Of a stretch of DNA of 8,595 nt, positions 1-5,165 are shown piece by piece (position 1 is the stretch's first letter; each line of letters begins with the position of its first letter). Below the pieces are notes generated by a model. It worked only from the letters and a program-made list of their open reading frames with translations. It was not told where the DNA came from and ran no database searches. This DNA is from Spirochaetaceae bacterium UBA1306 (lineage in GTDB: Bacteria > Spirochaetota > Spirochaetia > Treponematales > Rectinemataceae). Made by a program: the position numbers and the translations under genes. The DNA is taken from NCBI GenBank assembly GCA_002307245.1, contig DBTW01000083.1:641-9235 (forward strand), written 5' to 3'.

Positions 1-52
1 GCCTCTCCTCCCCGCGCGCCTGCCGCCGCCCCTGACTTGCCCCTCCTGCCCA

Positions 53-72
53 TAGCTCGAGTGTAGCTCGAG
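53..72. repeat. Tandem 9-bp repeat with palindromic CTCGAG cores
   Basis: TAGCTCGAG occurs twice (53-61 and 64-72) with an 11-bp period, close to one helical turn. Each copy contains the palindrome CTCGAG, so the pair could also fold as a 6-bp hairpin with loop TGTAG. It lies upstream of the candidate promoter at 107-135. It could be an operator or chance, because CTCGAG is common in this genome's Leu-Glu codon pairs. The rest of 1-106 shows no supported gene; one forward frame stays open from base 1 to a TAG at 64-66 and could be the tail of an upstream gene. Confidence 0.3.
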
Positions 73-106
73 GCGCGGGCCTTCCTCAACGGCCTTCCGC
101 GCTCGA

Positions 107-135
107 TTGACCTTCGCACCCCTCTTTGTGATACT
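107..135 (+). promoter_or_regulatory. Candidate sigma-70 promoter for the HAD phosphatase gene
   Basis: A -35-like TTGACC (107-112, 5 of 6 to TTGACA) is followed after exactly 17 bases by a -10-like GATACT (130-135, 4 of 6 to TATAAT). Transcription would start near 142, almost on the ATG at 144, so the message would be leaderless or nearly so. That fits the absence of a convincing Shine-Dalgarno before this gene. This is pattern matching only. Confidence 0.35.
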
Positions 136-143
136 CGCAGGCG

Positions 144-791
144 ATGAAAAAGGCTGTCATCTTCGATTTGGACGGAACCCTGGCCGACACGATCGACGAC
201 CTCGCCAACGCGGTCAACAGGATGCTGTCGCGAAGGGGGCTGCCCGAGCACGGGACCGAGCTCTATAAGCTCATGGTGGGGGAAGGTTTCCGCAATCTCG
301 TGCTCCGCGCCCTTCCCGAGGGCTCGCGGGACGGCGAAGACTTCGAGTCGGCCCGCGCTGAGGCCGCGGCGGAATACGCCGGGCGCTGCCTCGAGCGCAC
401 GGCCCCCTACCCGGGCGTGCAGGAGCTCCTCGGGGCCCTGACCACGCGCGGCCTGCCCTTCGCCGTGCTCTCGAACAAGCCCGACGAGCTCACGAAGAAG
501 GTAGTCCGCGGCTTGTTCCCGAGCCTGAGCTTCGCCCTCGTCCGAGGGGAGACCCCGGACTTCCCGCGCAAGCCCGATCCCGCCTCAGCCCTCGACGCCT
601 GCTCGCGCATGGGCGCCCGGCCGGAGGAGACCCTCTACCTCGGCGACTCGGGCGTCGACATGCGGACGGCCAAGGCGGCCGGCTTCACGGCCCTCGGCGC
701 GCTCTGGGGCTTCCGAGGCGAGGAGGAGCTGCGCGCATCGGGCGCGGACGTGCTACTCAGCCAGCCCCTCGATCTGTTACAATATTTATAG
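144..791 (+). CDS. HAD-superfamily phosphatase, phosphoglycolate phosphatase-like
   Basis: This 215-residue protein is a haloacid dehalogenase-type hydrolase that probably dephosphorylates a small phosphorylated metabolite in the cytoplasm. All four HAD motifs are visible. Motif I is FDLDGTLADT with nucleophile D8 and acid/base D10. Motif II is the SNK at 110-112, motif III is K143 in KPDP, and motif IV is GDSGVD at 167-172 with D168 and D172. The helical cap is inserted between motifs I and II (about residues 15-90), as in the Gph/PgmB-type subfamily, and the length is usual. Phosphoglycolate phosphatase is the best guess, but beta-phosphoglucomutase or pyrophosphatase activity cannot be excluded from sequence. 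The ATG has only a weak upstream purine stretch (AGG at 139-141). The gene ends 171 bases before the sugar mutase and is probably transcribed separately or with it through a structured spacer. Confidence 0.85.
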   Translation: MKKAVIFDLDGTLADTIDDLANAVNRMLSRRGLPEHGTELYKLMVGEGFRNLVLRALPEGSRDGEDFESARAEAAAEYAGRCLERTAPYPGVQELLGALTTRGLPFAVLSNKPDELTKKVVRGLFPSLSFALVRGETPDFPRKPDPASALDACSRMGARPEETLYLGDSGVDMRTAKAAGFTALGALWGFRGEEELRASGADVLLSQPLDLLQYL

Positions 792-810
792 GCCGCGGAC
801 GAGAAAAGGA

Positions 811-932
811 CACGGATATGGCGGAGGTATGGCGGAGATCACGGAGCAGAATAGGGAATTGGGATAAATCAAGCGAAAGCAAAAGGCTTTCCTCCGATTC
901 TTTTCTATTCAATACTCTCCGATATCTCCGTG
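811..932. repeat. Nested imperfect palindrome in the spacer before the sugar mutase
   Basis: Three roughly concentric inverted repeats lie in a relatively AT-rich spacer. The outer arms, 811-830 and 913-932, share CACGGA, TAT, CGGAG and GTAT blocks on opposite strands. The middle arms are GAATAG (849-854) with CTATTC (905-910). The inner arms are GAAAGC (875-880) with GCTTTC (886-891) around an AAAAG loop. The left arm also contains an 11-bp tandem repeat of TATGGCGGAG (817-826 and 828-837). A transcript could fold into one long interrupted hairpin. Such purine-rich CACGGAG-type palindromes recall dispersed intergenic repeats found in many free-living bacteria, but that comparison is from memory. 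The inner hairpin and following T-rich stretch (897-909) could also act weakly as a terminator. Confidence 0.5.
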
Positions 933-952
933 TTGAATTCTCGGCGTAAGTG

Positions 953-957
953 AGGAG
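953..957 (+). promoter_or_regulatory. Ribosome binding site deciding the sugar mutase start
   Basis: AGGAG lies five bases before the ATG at 963. The upstream in-frame GTG at 957 overlaps this site and has no Shine-Dalgarno of its own, so ATG 963 is preferred. Confidence 0.7.
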
Positions 958-962
958 TGAAT

Positions 963-2765
963 ATGGAACATGACGAGATAGTCGCGCGAGCGAAGGACTA
1001 CATAGCAGAGGAAGGCGACCCGGCCTTCCGCGCCGAGGTCGAGGCCCTCCTGAAGGCCGAGGATTGGAAGGAGCTCGAGGACCGCTTTTACCGCGACCTC
1101 GAGTTCGGCACCGGGGGGCTCCGCGGCGTGATCGGCGGCGGCTCCAACCGCATGAATAGCCTCGTCGTGAGCCGAGCCACCCAGGGCCTCTGCGATTACC
1201 TCATCAAAGCCTTCCCCGGCAAGAGCCTCTCGGCCTGCGTCGCCTACGACTCCCGCCGCTACTCGCCCGAGTTCGCGGAGATCACCGCCCGGGTCTTCGC
1301 CGCGAACGGGGTCAAGGCCTATCTCTTCAGCGCCCTCAGGCCCACGCCCGAGCTTTCCTTCGCGATCCGCCTGCTCAAGGCCGACACGGGCATCGTGGTC
1401 ACCGCGAGCCACAACCCGCCCAAGTACAATGGCTACAAGGCCTACTGGAACGACGGCGCCCAGGTCACTCCGCCCCACGACGAGGGCATCATCGACATGG
1501 TCGGCAAGGTCCGACAGGCGAAGAGCCTTTCCAGGGAAGAAGCCATGAAGAAGGGCCTCCTCGTCATGATCGACAAGGAGGTCGACGAGCCATATGTCGC
1601 GATGGTCGAGTCCAAGCTGCTCCGGCCGGCCCTGATCAAGGAGATGGCCTCCAAGGTGAAGATCGTCTACACACCGCTGCACGGCACGGGCGCCCTGCAC
1701 TTCGAGCGCGTGATGAAGGACCTCGGGCTATCCGTCACCACGGTGAGCGAGCAGCGCGAGCCCGACGGAGCCTTCCCCACCGTCGCCTTCCCCAACCCGG
1801 AGGAGTCCGCGGCCCTGAAGCTGGCCCTCGAGCTCGGCGCGAAGGTGAAGGCCGACGTCGTGATGGCGACCGATCCCGACGCCGACCGGCTCGGCATCGC
1901 GGTGCCCGACGCCAAGGGCGATTTCGTCCTCGTCACGGGGAACCAGCTCGGCAGCCTCCAGCTCGACTACATCCTGCTCACCCGCCGGGAGCTCGGGCTC
2001 ATGCCCAAGAAGCCCGCCACGGTGAAGACGATCGTGACCACCGACCTCCAGGCCCGGATAGCGGAGAAGTACGGCGCGACCTGCTTCGAGTGCCTCACGG
2101 GCTTCAAGTGGATCGCCGATCTCATGCGCCGCTTCGAATCCGACGGCGGCGCCAGCCCCGCTGGCGAAGGTTACGAGTACGTCTACGGCACCGAGGAGAG
2201 CTACGGCCACCTCGTCGAGAACGAGGTCCGCGACAAGGACGGGATCTCCGCCGCCGCGGTCACCGCCGAGATGACCCTCTACTGGAGGAGCAAGGGCAAG
2301 AGCCTCCTCGACCGGCTCCAGGAGCTCTACCTCGAGTACGGCTACTACGAGGAGAAGAGCATCAACAAGTACTTCGAGGGCCCGAAGGGCATGGACGTGA
2401 TGAAGGGCATCATGGAGGGCTACCGAAAGGACCAGCCGAAAAGCCTGGGCGGCATCAAGGTAGCGCATATCCGCGACGTGAAGTCCGGCCTGGAGTGGGA
2501 CTCGGGGCGCGAGGGCGCGGCGAAGAAAGTCGACCTACCCGCGAGCGACGTGATCCAATGGCTCCTCGAGGACGGCACGAAGGTGACAGTCCGGCCCTCC
2601 GGCACCGAGCCCAAGATCAAGTACTACGTGCTCCTGCGAAGCGAGGTCTCGGGCGGGGCTCGCGGAGGGGAAGCCGCCGCGGCGGGCCTCCCCGCGGCTA
2701 AGGCGACCTCGGCGGCCAAGGCCGCGGCCATCGCGGCCGACATCCGGAAAGTGATCGGGGAGTGA
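963..2765 (+). CDS. Phosphoglucomutase/phosphomannomutase (alpha-D-phosphohexomutase family)
   Basis: The 600-residue cytoplasmic enzyme interconverts hexose 1- and 6-phosphates, linking glycolysis with glycogen, cell-envelope sugar and nucleotide-sugar synthesis. The four phosphohexomutase signatures appear in order. The phosphoserine loop is TASHNP at 147-152 with S149, and the metal loop is DPDADR at 304-309. The sugar-specificity loop is GTEES at 409-413, and the C-terminal phosphate-binding loop is RPSGTEPKIK at 544-553. FGTGGLRG at 48-55 and FKWI at 381-384 point to the long PGM2/PgcA-like branch that usually runs 550-600 residues. Glucose versus mannose preference cannot be read from the sequence. 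An Ala/Gly-rich low-complexity stretch (about 561-590) follows the last loop and looks like a flexible insertion. The start is ATG 963, served by AGGAG; an in-frame GTG at 957 is less likely. The last four bases overlap the exonuclease start, implying translational coupling. Confidence 0.93.
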   Translation: MEHDEIVARAKDYIAEEGDPAFRAEVEALLKAEDWKELEDRFYRDLEFGTGGLRGVIGGGSNRMNSLVVSRATQGLCDYLIKAFPGKSLSACVAYDSRRYSPEFAEITARVFAANGVKAYLFSALRPTPELSFAIRLLKADTGIVVTASHNPPKYNGYKAYWNDGAQVTPPHDEGIIDMVGKVRQAKSLSREEAMKKGLLVMIDKEVDEPYVAMVESKLLRPALIKEMASKVKIVYTPLHGTGALHFERVMKDLGLSVTTVSEQREPDGAFPTVAFPNPEESAALKLALELGAKVKADVVMATDPDADRLGIAVPDAKGDFVLVTGNQLGSLQLDYILLTRRELGLMPKKPATVKTIVTTDLQARIAEKYGATCFECLTGFKWIADLMRRFESDGGASPAGEGYEYVYGTEESYGHLVENEVRDKDGISAAAVTAEMTLYWRSKGKSLLDRLQELYLEYGYYEEKSINKYFEGPKGMDVMKGIMEGYRKDQPKSLGGIKVAHIRDVKSGLEWDSGREGAAKKVDLPASDVIQWLLEDGTKVTVRPSGTEPKIKYYVLLRSEVSGGARGGEAAAAGLPAAKATSAAKAAAIAADIRKVIGE

Positions 2766-3292
2766 GCTTCCTCGCCCTGGACTTCGAGACCACGGGGCTC
2801 GATTGCGCGATCGGCCGCGTGGTCGAGGTCGGCGCGATCCGCTTCACCCTGGGCCCCGAGGGCCCCATCGAGGAGGCCTCCCTGGCCTGCCTCGTCAATC
2901 CCGGCATGCCCATCCCCTACCAGGCCAAGGCCATCCACGGGATCTCCGACGAGGACGTGGCGCAGGCGCCCCGCTTCGCCGACGTGGCGCGCTCCCTCCT
3001 CGCCCTGGCGGAGGGGACCACGATAGTGGCGCATAACGTGCGCTTCGACCTGTCCTTCTTCGACGCCGAGCTCTCCCGGCTCGGGCTCTCGCGGACGACG
3101 GCCGGCACGGCCGACACGGTGGCCTTGAGCCGCCGCGCCTTCCCGGGCCGGCCGAGCTACAAGCTGGGCTCCATAGCCTCGGACCTCGGCATCGACGCAG
3201 GCGCGGCCCACCGCGCCCTGGACGACGCGAGGACCTGCATGCTGCTGTACGCGGCCTGCGCCGCTCGGCTCTCGGCCGCCGCGGCGAAGTGA
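2762..3292 (+). CDS. DEDDh 3'-5' exonuclease (DnaQ / Pol III epsilon-like)
   Basis: This 176-residue protein has the RNase T/DnaQ exonuclease fold and little else. Exo I is LDFETTG with D7 and E9, Exo II is HNVRFDLSFF with D96, and Exo III is HRALDDA with H150 and D155. These residues form the complete DEDDh two-metal site. The AIHGISDEDV segment (57-66) is typical of epsilon-like proteins. It could proofread as a Pol III epsilon subunit or act in DNA repair or RNA trimming. There is no clamp-binding or C-terminal polymerase-binding region I can identify, so a stand-alone DnaQ-like nuclease is the safe call. The GTG start sits inside the mutase stop (GTGA overlap), and no better start exists before residue 49. 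Expression is therefore probably coupled to the mutase gene, although the two functions are not obviously related. Confidence 0.88.
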   Translation: MSFLALDFETTGLDCAIGRVVEVGAIRFTLGPEGPIEEASLACLVNPGMPIPYQAKAIHGISDEDVAQAPRFADVARSLLALAEGTTIVAHNVRFDLSFFDAELSRLGLSRTTAGTADTVALSRRAFPGRPSYKLGSIASDLGIDAGAAHRALDDARTCMLLYAACAARLSAAAAK

Positions 3293-3295
3293 CGC

Positions 3296-3308
3296 GGGGC
3301 GCGGCCCC
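3296..3308. terminator. Possible short bidirectional hairpin between convergent genes
   Basis: GGGGC (3296-3300) and GCCCC (3304-3308) form a perfect 5-bp stem with a GCG loop, in the 15-base gap between the exonuclease stop and the reductase stop. There is no T-tract on either strand, so termination activity is doubtful. Confidence 0.25.
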
Positions 3309-4486
3309 TAGCCCAGGCTCGTGACGAAGGGCTTGCCCTCGCCCAGAGTGGCCTTGAGTTGGTCCATCCACGCCGCGATCGGGATCTTCTGCGGGCATTG
3401 GGCCTCGCAGGCGCGGCAGCCGACGCATGCGGCGGCGCGCTCGTCGGCCCGGGCGAGGCCCAGCTTCATGGCCTGGAGCATCCAGGCGTAGTCGCCCCTC
3501 GCCTTCTCGCCCTTGTCGAAGCGGATGCCGTCGTTGTAGATGCCGAAGTTGCGCGGGATGTCCACGCCGTTCGGGCAGGGCATGCAGTAGCGGCAGGCCG
3601 TGCAGGGCACGGCCGTCAGCCGCTTGTACTCGGCGCGCGCCTCGTCGAAGAGGGCGAGCTCCCTCGAGTCCAGGAGCCCGGGGCGCGAGGCCTCGGCGCT
3701 CGATACGTTCTCGTCGACCTGCCCCATCGAACTCATCCCGCTCAAGACCAGGGAGACTTCCGGCTGCGACCAGAGCCACTGCAGGCCCCAATCGGCCGCC
3801 TTGCGCGGGCGCTCGGCCCGGTCCCAGATCCTCTGTATCGGCGGGGGCGGGTCGACGAGGCTGCCGCCGCGCAGGCCCTCCATGATGACGGCCGCGACGC
3901 CCTTGGACGCGATGTACTTCAGGCACTTCGTTCCCGGCTCGCCGACGGAGTCGATGTAGTTGTACTGGATCTGGCAGAGGACCCAGGAATCGTAGTCGTC
4001 GAGGATGTACTTGATCCCCTCGAAGCCGTCGTGCGAGGAGAAGCCGAGGCGGCCGATCCGCCCCGAGGCCATCGCCTTCTCGGCCCACTCGAGGACGCCA
4101 AGGGCCTTTAGCCGTAGGTACTCGTCCTTGCCCATGGAGTGCAGGAGGTAGAAGTCCACGCTATCGAGGCCGAGCCGCCCGAGCTGCTCGTCGAGGAGGC
4201 GGTCGAAGTCGGACGCGGTCTTGACGAGCCAGATCGGCATCTTCGTCGCGATCTTGACCTTGGCGCGGTAGCCGTCCCTGACGGCGCGGCCGACGATTCC
4301 CTCGCTCCGCCCGTCGTGGTAGGGATAGGCCGTGTCGAGGTAGTTGATGCCGCGGTCCACGCCGCGCCTGATCATCTTGACGGCCCCGTCCTCGTCGAGC
4401 TTCCCGTCGACGGAAGGGAAGCGCATGCAGCCGAAGCCGAGGGCCGAGGGTCGGTAGTCGAGCCCGCCGAAAGACCTATAGTTCAT
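3308..4486 (-). CDS. Aldo/keto reductase with C-terminal dicluster 4Fe-4S module
   Basis: This 392-residue protein joins an aldo/keto reductase barrel (about 1-290) to a ferredoxin-like tail. The barrel carries the usual tetrad: D51, Y56 in DTAYPYHDG, K82 in TKMP, and H116 in LLHSM. The tail has two four-cysteine sets: C295, C298, C301 and C304 in a CxxCxxCxxCP run, then C354, C357, C360 and C364 in the classic CxxCxxCxxxCP arrangement. This suggests two [4Fe-4S] clusters. Proteins of this architecture (COG1453-like) are common in anaerobes and are annotated only as predicted oxidoreductases; the substrate is unknown. The clusters imply an electron partner rather than, or as well as, NAD(P)H. 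The ATG at 4486 has a perfect AGGAGG five bases upstream. A reading frame opening 41 codons earlier is rejected for lack of a site. The gene is divergent from the lysine operon and convergent with the exonuclease. Confidence 0.9.
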   Translation of the reverse strand: MNYRSFGGLDYRPSALGFGCMRFPSVDGKLDEDGAVKMIRRGVDRGINYLDTAYPYHDGRSEGIVGRAVRDGYRAKVKIATKMPIWLVKTASDFDRLLDEQLGRLGLDSVDFYLLHSMGKDEYLRLKALGVLEWAEKAMASGRIGRLGFSSHDGFEGIKYILDDYDSWVLCQIQYNYIDSVGEPGTKCLKYIASKGVAAVIMEGLRGGSLVDPPPPIQRIWDRAERPRKAADWGLQWLWSQPEVSLVLSGMSSMGQVDENVSSAEASRPGLLDSRELALFDEARAEYKRLTAVPCTACRYCMPCPNGVDIPRNFGIYNDGIRFDKGEKARGDYAWMLQAMKLGLARADERAAACVGCRACEAQCPQKIPIAAWMDQLKATLGEGKPFVTSLG

Positions 4487-4491
4487 TGATT

Positions 4492-4497
4492 CCTCCT
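4492..4497 (-). promoter_or_regulatory. Ribosome binding site deciding the reductase start
   Basis: AGGAGG on the minus strand lies five bases before ATG 4486. It excludes the longer open frame that begins near 4609, whose extra 41 residues do not resemble an aldo/keto reductase N-terminus. Confidence 0.85.
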
Positions 4498-4500
4498 GCC

Positions 4501-4532
4501 AAGCAGGCCGCTGGAAAAACCGCTGCTTTCCA
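4501..4532 (-). other. Overlapping inverted repeats in the reductase leader
   Basis: On the minus-strand transcript, TGGAAA (4532-4527) can pair with TTTCCA (4517-4512). Alternatively AAGCAG (4528-4523) can pair with CTGCTT (4506-4501). The two pairings share bases and exclude each other. Both lie between the candidate promoter and the ribosome binding site. A regulatory role is inference. Confidence 0.3.
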
Positions 4533-4559
4533 ACAGACTGCAATACCACGGCGTCTCCA

Positions 4560-4589
4560 ATGATACCTGGCCTGCGCGAGAGGCGTGAA
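4560..4589 (-). promoter_or_regulatory. Candidate sigma-70 promoter for the aldo/keto reductase
   Basis: On the minus strand, TTCACG (4589-4584, 4 of 6 to the -35 consensus) is followed after 18 bases by TATCAT (4565-4560, 5 of 6 to the -10 consensus). The leader to ATG 4486 would be about 65-70 bases. Confidence 0.4.
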
Positions 4590-4636
4590 GGCCATGTCAT
4601 TCGTTGCAAGGCCGCTTATCGTACCGGCACGCCCAC

Positions 4637-4666
4637 TTGCGCCTCCCCTCGTAAGCATGATATTTT
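4637..4666 (+). promoter_or_regulatory. Candidate extended -10 promoter of the lysine operon
   Basis: TTGCGC (4637-4642, 3 of 6) precedes TATTTT (4661-4666, 4 of 6) by 18 bases. A TGn extension (TGA, 4658-4660) sits directly before the -10. Initiation would fall near 4673, just ahead of riboswitch helix P1 at 4676, and that fit is the main support for the call. Confidence 0.45.
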
Positions 4667-4675
4667 GCGGTCCTA

Positions 4676-4872
4676 CCGATTGGAGGAGCGATCCCCATGA
4701 GTAATCCGGTCCAGGGCCCGCCGCCCGACGAAGCCGGACGAAAGGGGAGGATCGCCGAAGGGCACATCGCGCGGCGTCGCGGGGGCCTTGGACGTAGCGG
4801 CTAATACCCTACGGCTGTCGCGGATCGCGCCGACGCACGCAAAGGCGCCGGCAATCCGCGGAGCGCCATCGG
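4676..4872 (+). ncRNA. Lysine riboswitch (L-box) aptamer controlling lysC
   Basis: All five helices around the lysine-binding core can be drawn. P1 is CCGAT (4676-4680) with ATCGG (4868-4872). P2 is GCGATC (4688-4693) plus CCC with GGGG plus GATCGC (4744-4755), topped by TCCGG (4705-4709) with CCGGA (4734-4738). P3 is AAGG (4758-4761) with CCTT (4786-4789) and an inner CGCG/CGCG. P4 is CGTAG (4793-4797) with CTACG (4809-4813). P5 is CGCGGAT (4819-4825) with ATCCGCG (4854-4860). Conserved strings match the B. subtilis lysC leader as I recall it: GGAGGAGCG, the GAGTAA loop-E strand, GAAAGGGGAG followed by ATCGCCGAAG, and CGGCTGTC. The family binds lysine and normally lowers expression of lysine-synthesis genes, which fits lysC-dapB-dapA-dapD downstream. 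Confidence 0.93.
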
Positions 4873-5165
4873 AACTCGCTTCCGCCTGAATCGACCCTCG
4901 TGGGCCCTATGCCCCCGGGTCGGCGGCCCCTCGGGCCGGATGATCGGCGCCGGGAGCGGGTTTCATGGGATCTCCATCGGATTGGAGGTCCTACGCGAAT
5001 CAACCTTCAATCCGTGGAGCAGATCGCCCTTCGCCCTACGGCGGAGCTCTGCGCCACCATACTCACGCGGGCCTGGAGGCCCCCCTCCCGCCCCTCCTCG
5101 ATGCGTCGCCGTCGCCCGGGCCCAATCCCGGCAGTAGGCATGAAGCGAAGATCAAGGAGAGATAG
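4873..5165 (+). promoter_or_regulatory. Long lysC leader: putative riboswitch expression platform
   Basis: These 293 bases between aptamer and lysC hold no supported gene. Several hairpins are possible: CGACCC/GGGTCG (4892-4897/4917-4922), CGGCCC/GGGCCG (4924-4929/4933-4938), the long stem at 4974-5017, GGGCC/GGCCC (5069-5073/5078-5082) and CCGGG/CCCGG (5116-5120/5127-5131). None is followed by a T-run, so no ordinary intrinsic terminator is visible. Roughly 5021-5130 is C-rich and G-poor, including a pyrimidine tract at 5080-5099 whose CTCCT could pair with AGGAG-type sites. The lysC ribosome site AAGGAG (5154-5159) ends six bases before the ATG. Whether control is by Rho, translation or RNA decay is not clear. 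Confidence 0.5.
4974..5017 (+). other. Strong hairpin whose 5' arm copies riboswitch P1 strands
   Basis: CGGATTGGAGGT (4978-4989) pairs with ACCTTCAATCCG (5003-5014) over 12 contiguous positions with one G-U pair. After a single bulged T, CCA pairs with TGG (4974-4976 with 5015-5017). The loop is 13 bases. The 5' arm contains CCATCGG, identical to the P1 3' strand at 4866-4872. It also contains GATTGGAGG, identical to 4678-4686 at the P1 5' side. It could compete with P1. Confidence 0.6.

Noticed and set aside
1..52. A divergent minus-strand gene starting near base 53
   Set aside because: An ATG exists on the minus strand, but it has no properly spaced ribosome site and only about 17 codons are visible, so nothing can be supported.
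1728..2468. Long minus-strand open frames opposite the sugar mutase (also 909-1700)
   Set aside because: These are antisense shadows caused by high GC at third codon positions of a clearly conserved gene. They have no motif, signal or ribosome site.
3359..4111. Plus-strand frames opposite the aldo/keto reductase
   Set aside because: The minus strand has an intact catalytic tetrad, eight ordered cluster cysteines and a perfect ribosome site. The plus frames have none of these.
4487..4609. N-terminal extension of the reductase by 41 codons
   Set aside because: The extension covers the candidate promoter and leader, has no ribosome site, and precedes a start with AGGAGG at ideal spacing.
4697..4804. 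A 35-codon ORF with an apparent strong Shine-Dalgarno (GGAGGAG, 4682-4688) eight bases upstream
   Set aside because: Both the supposed ribosome site and the ATGAGTAA start region are conserved parts of the lysine riboswitch (J1/2 core and the P2 loop-E strand), and the rest of the frame runs through P2 to P4. The coding appearance is a by-product of the RNA.
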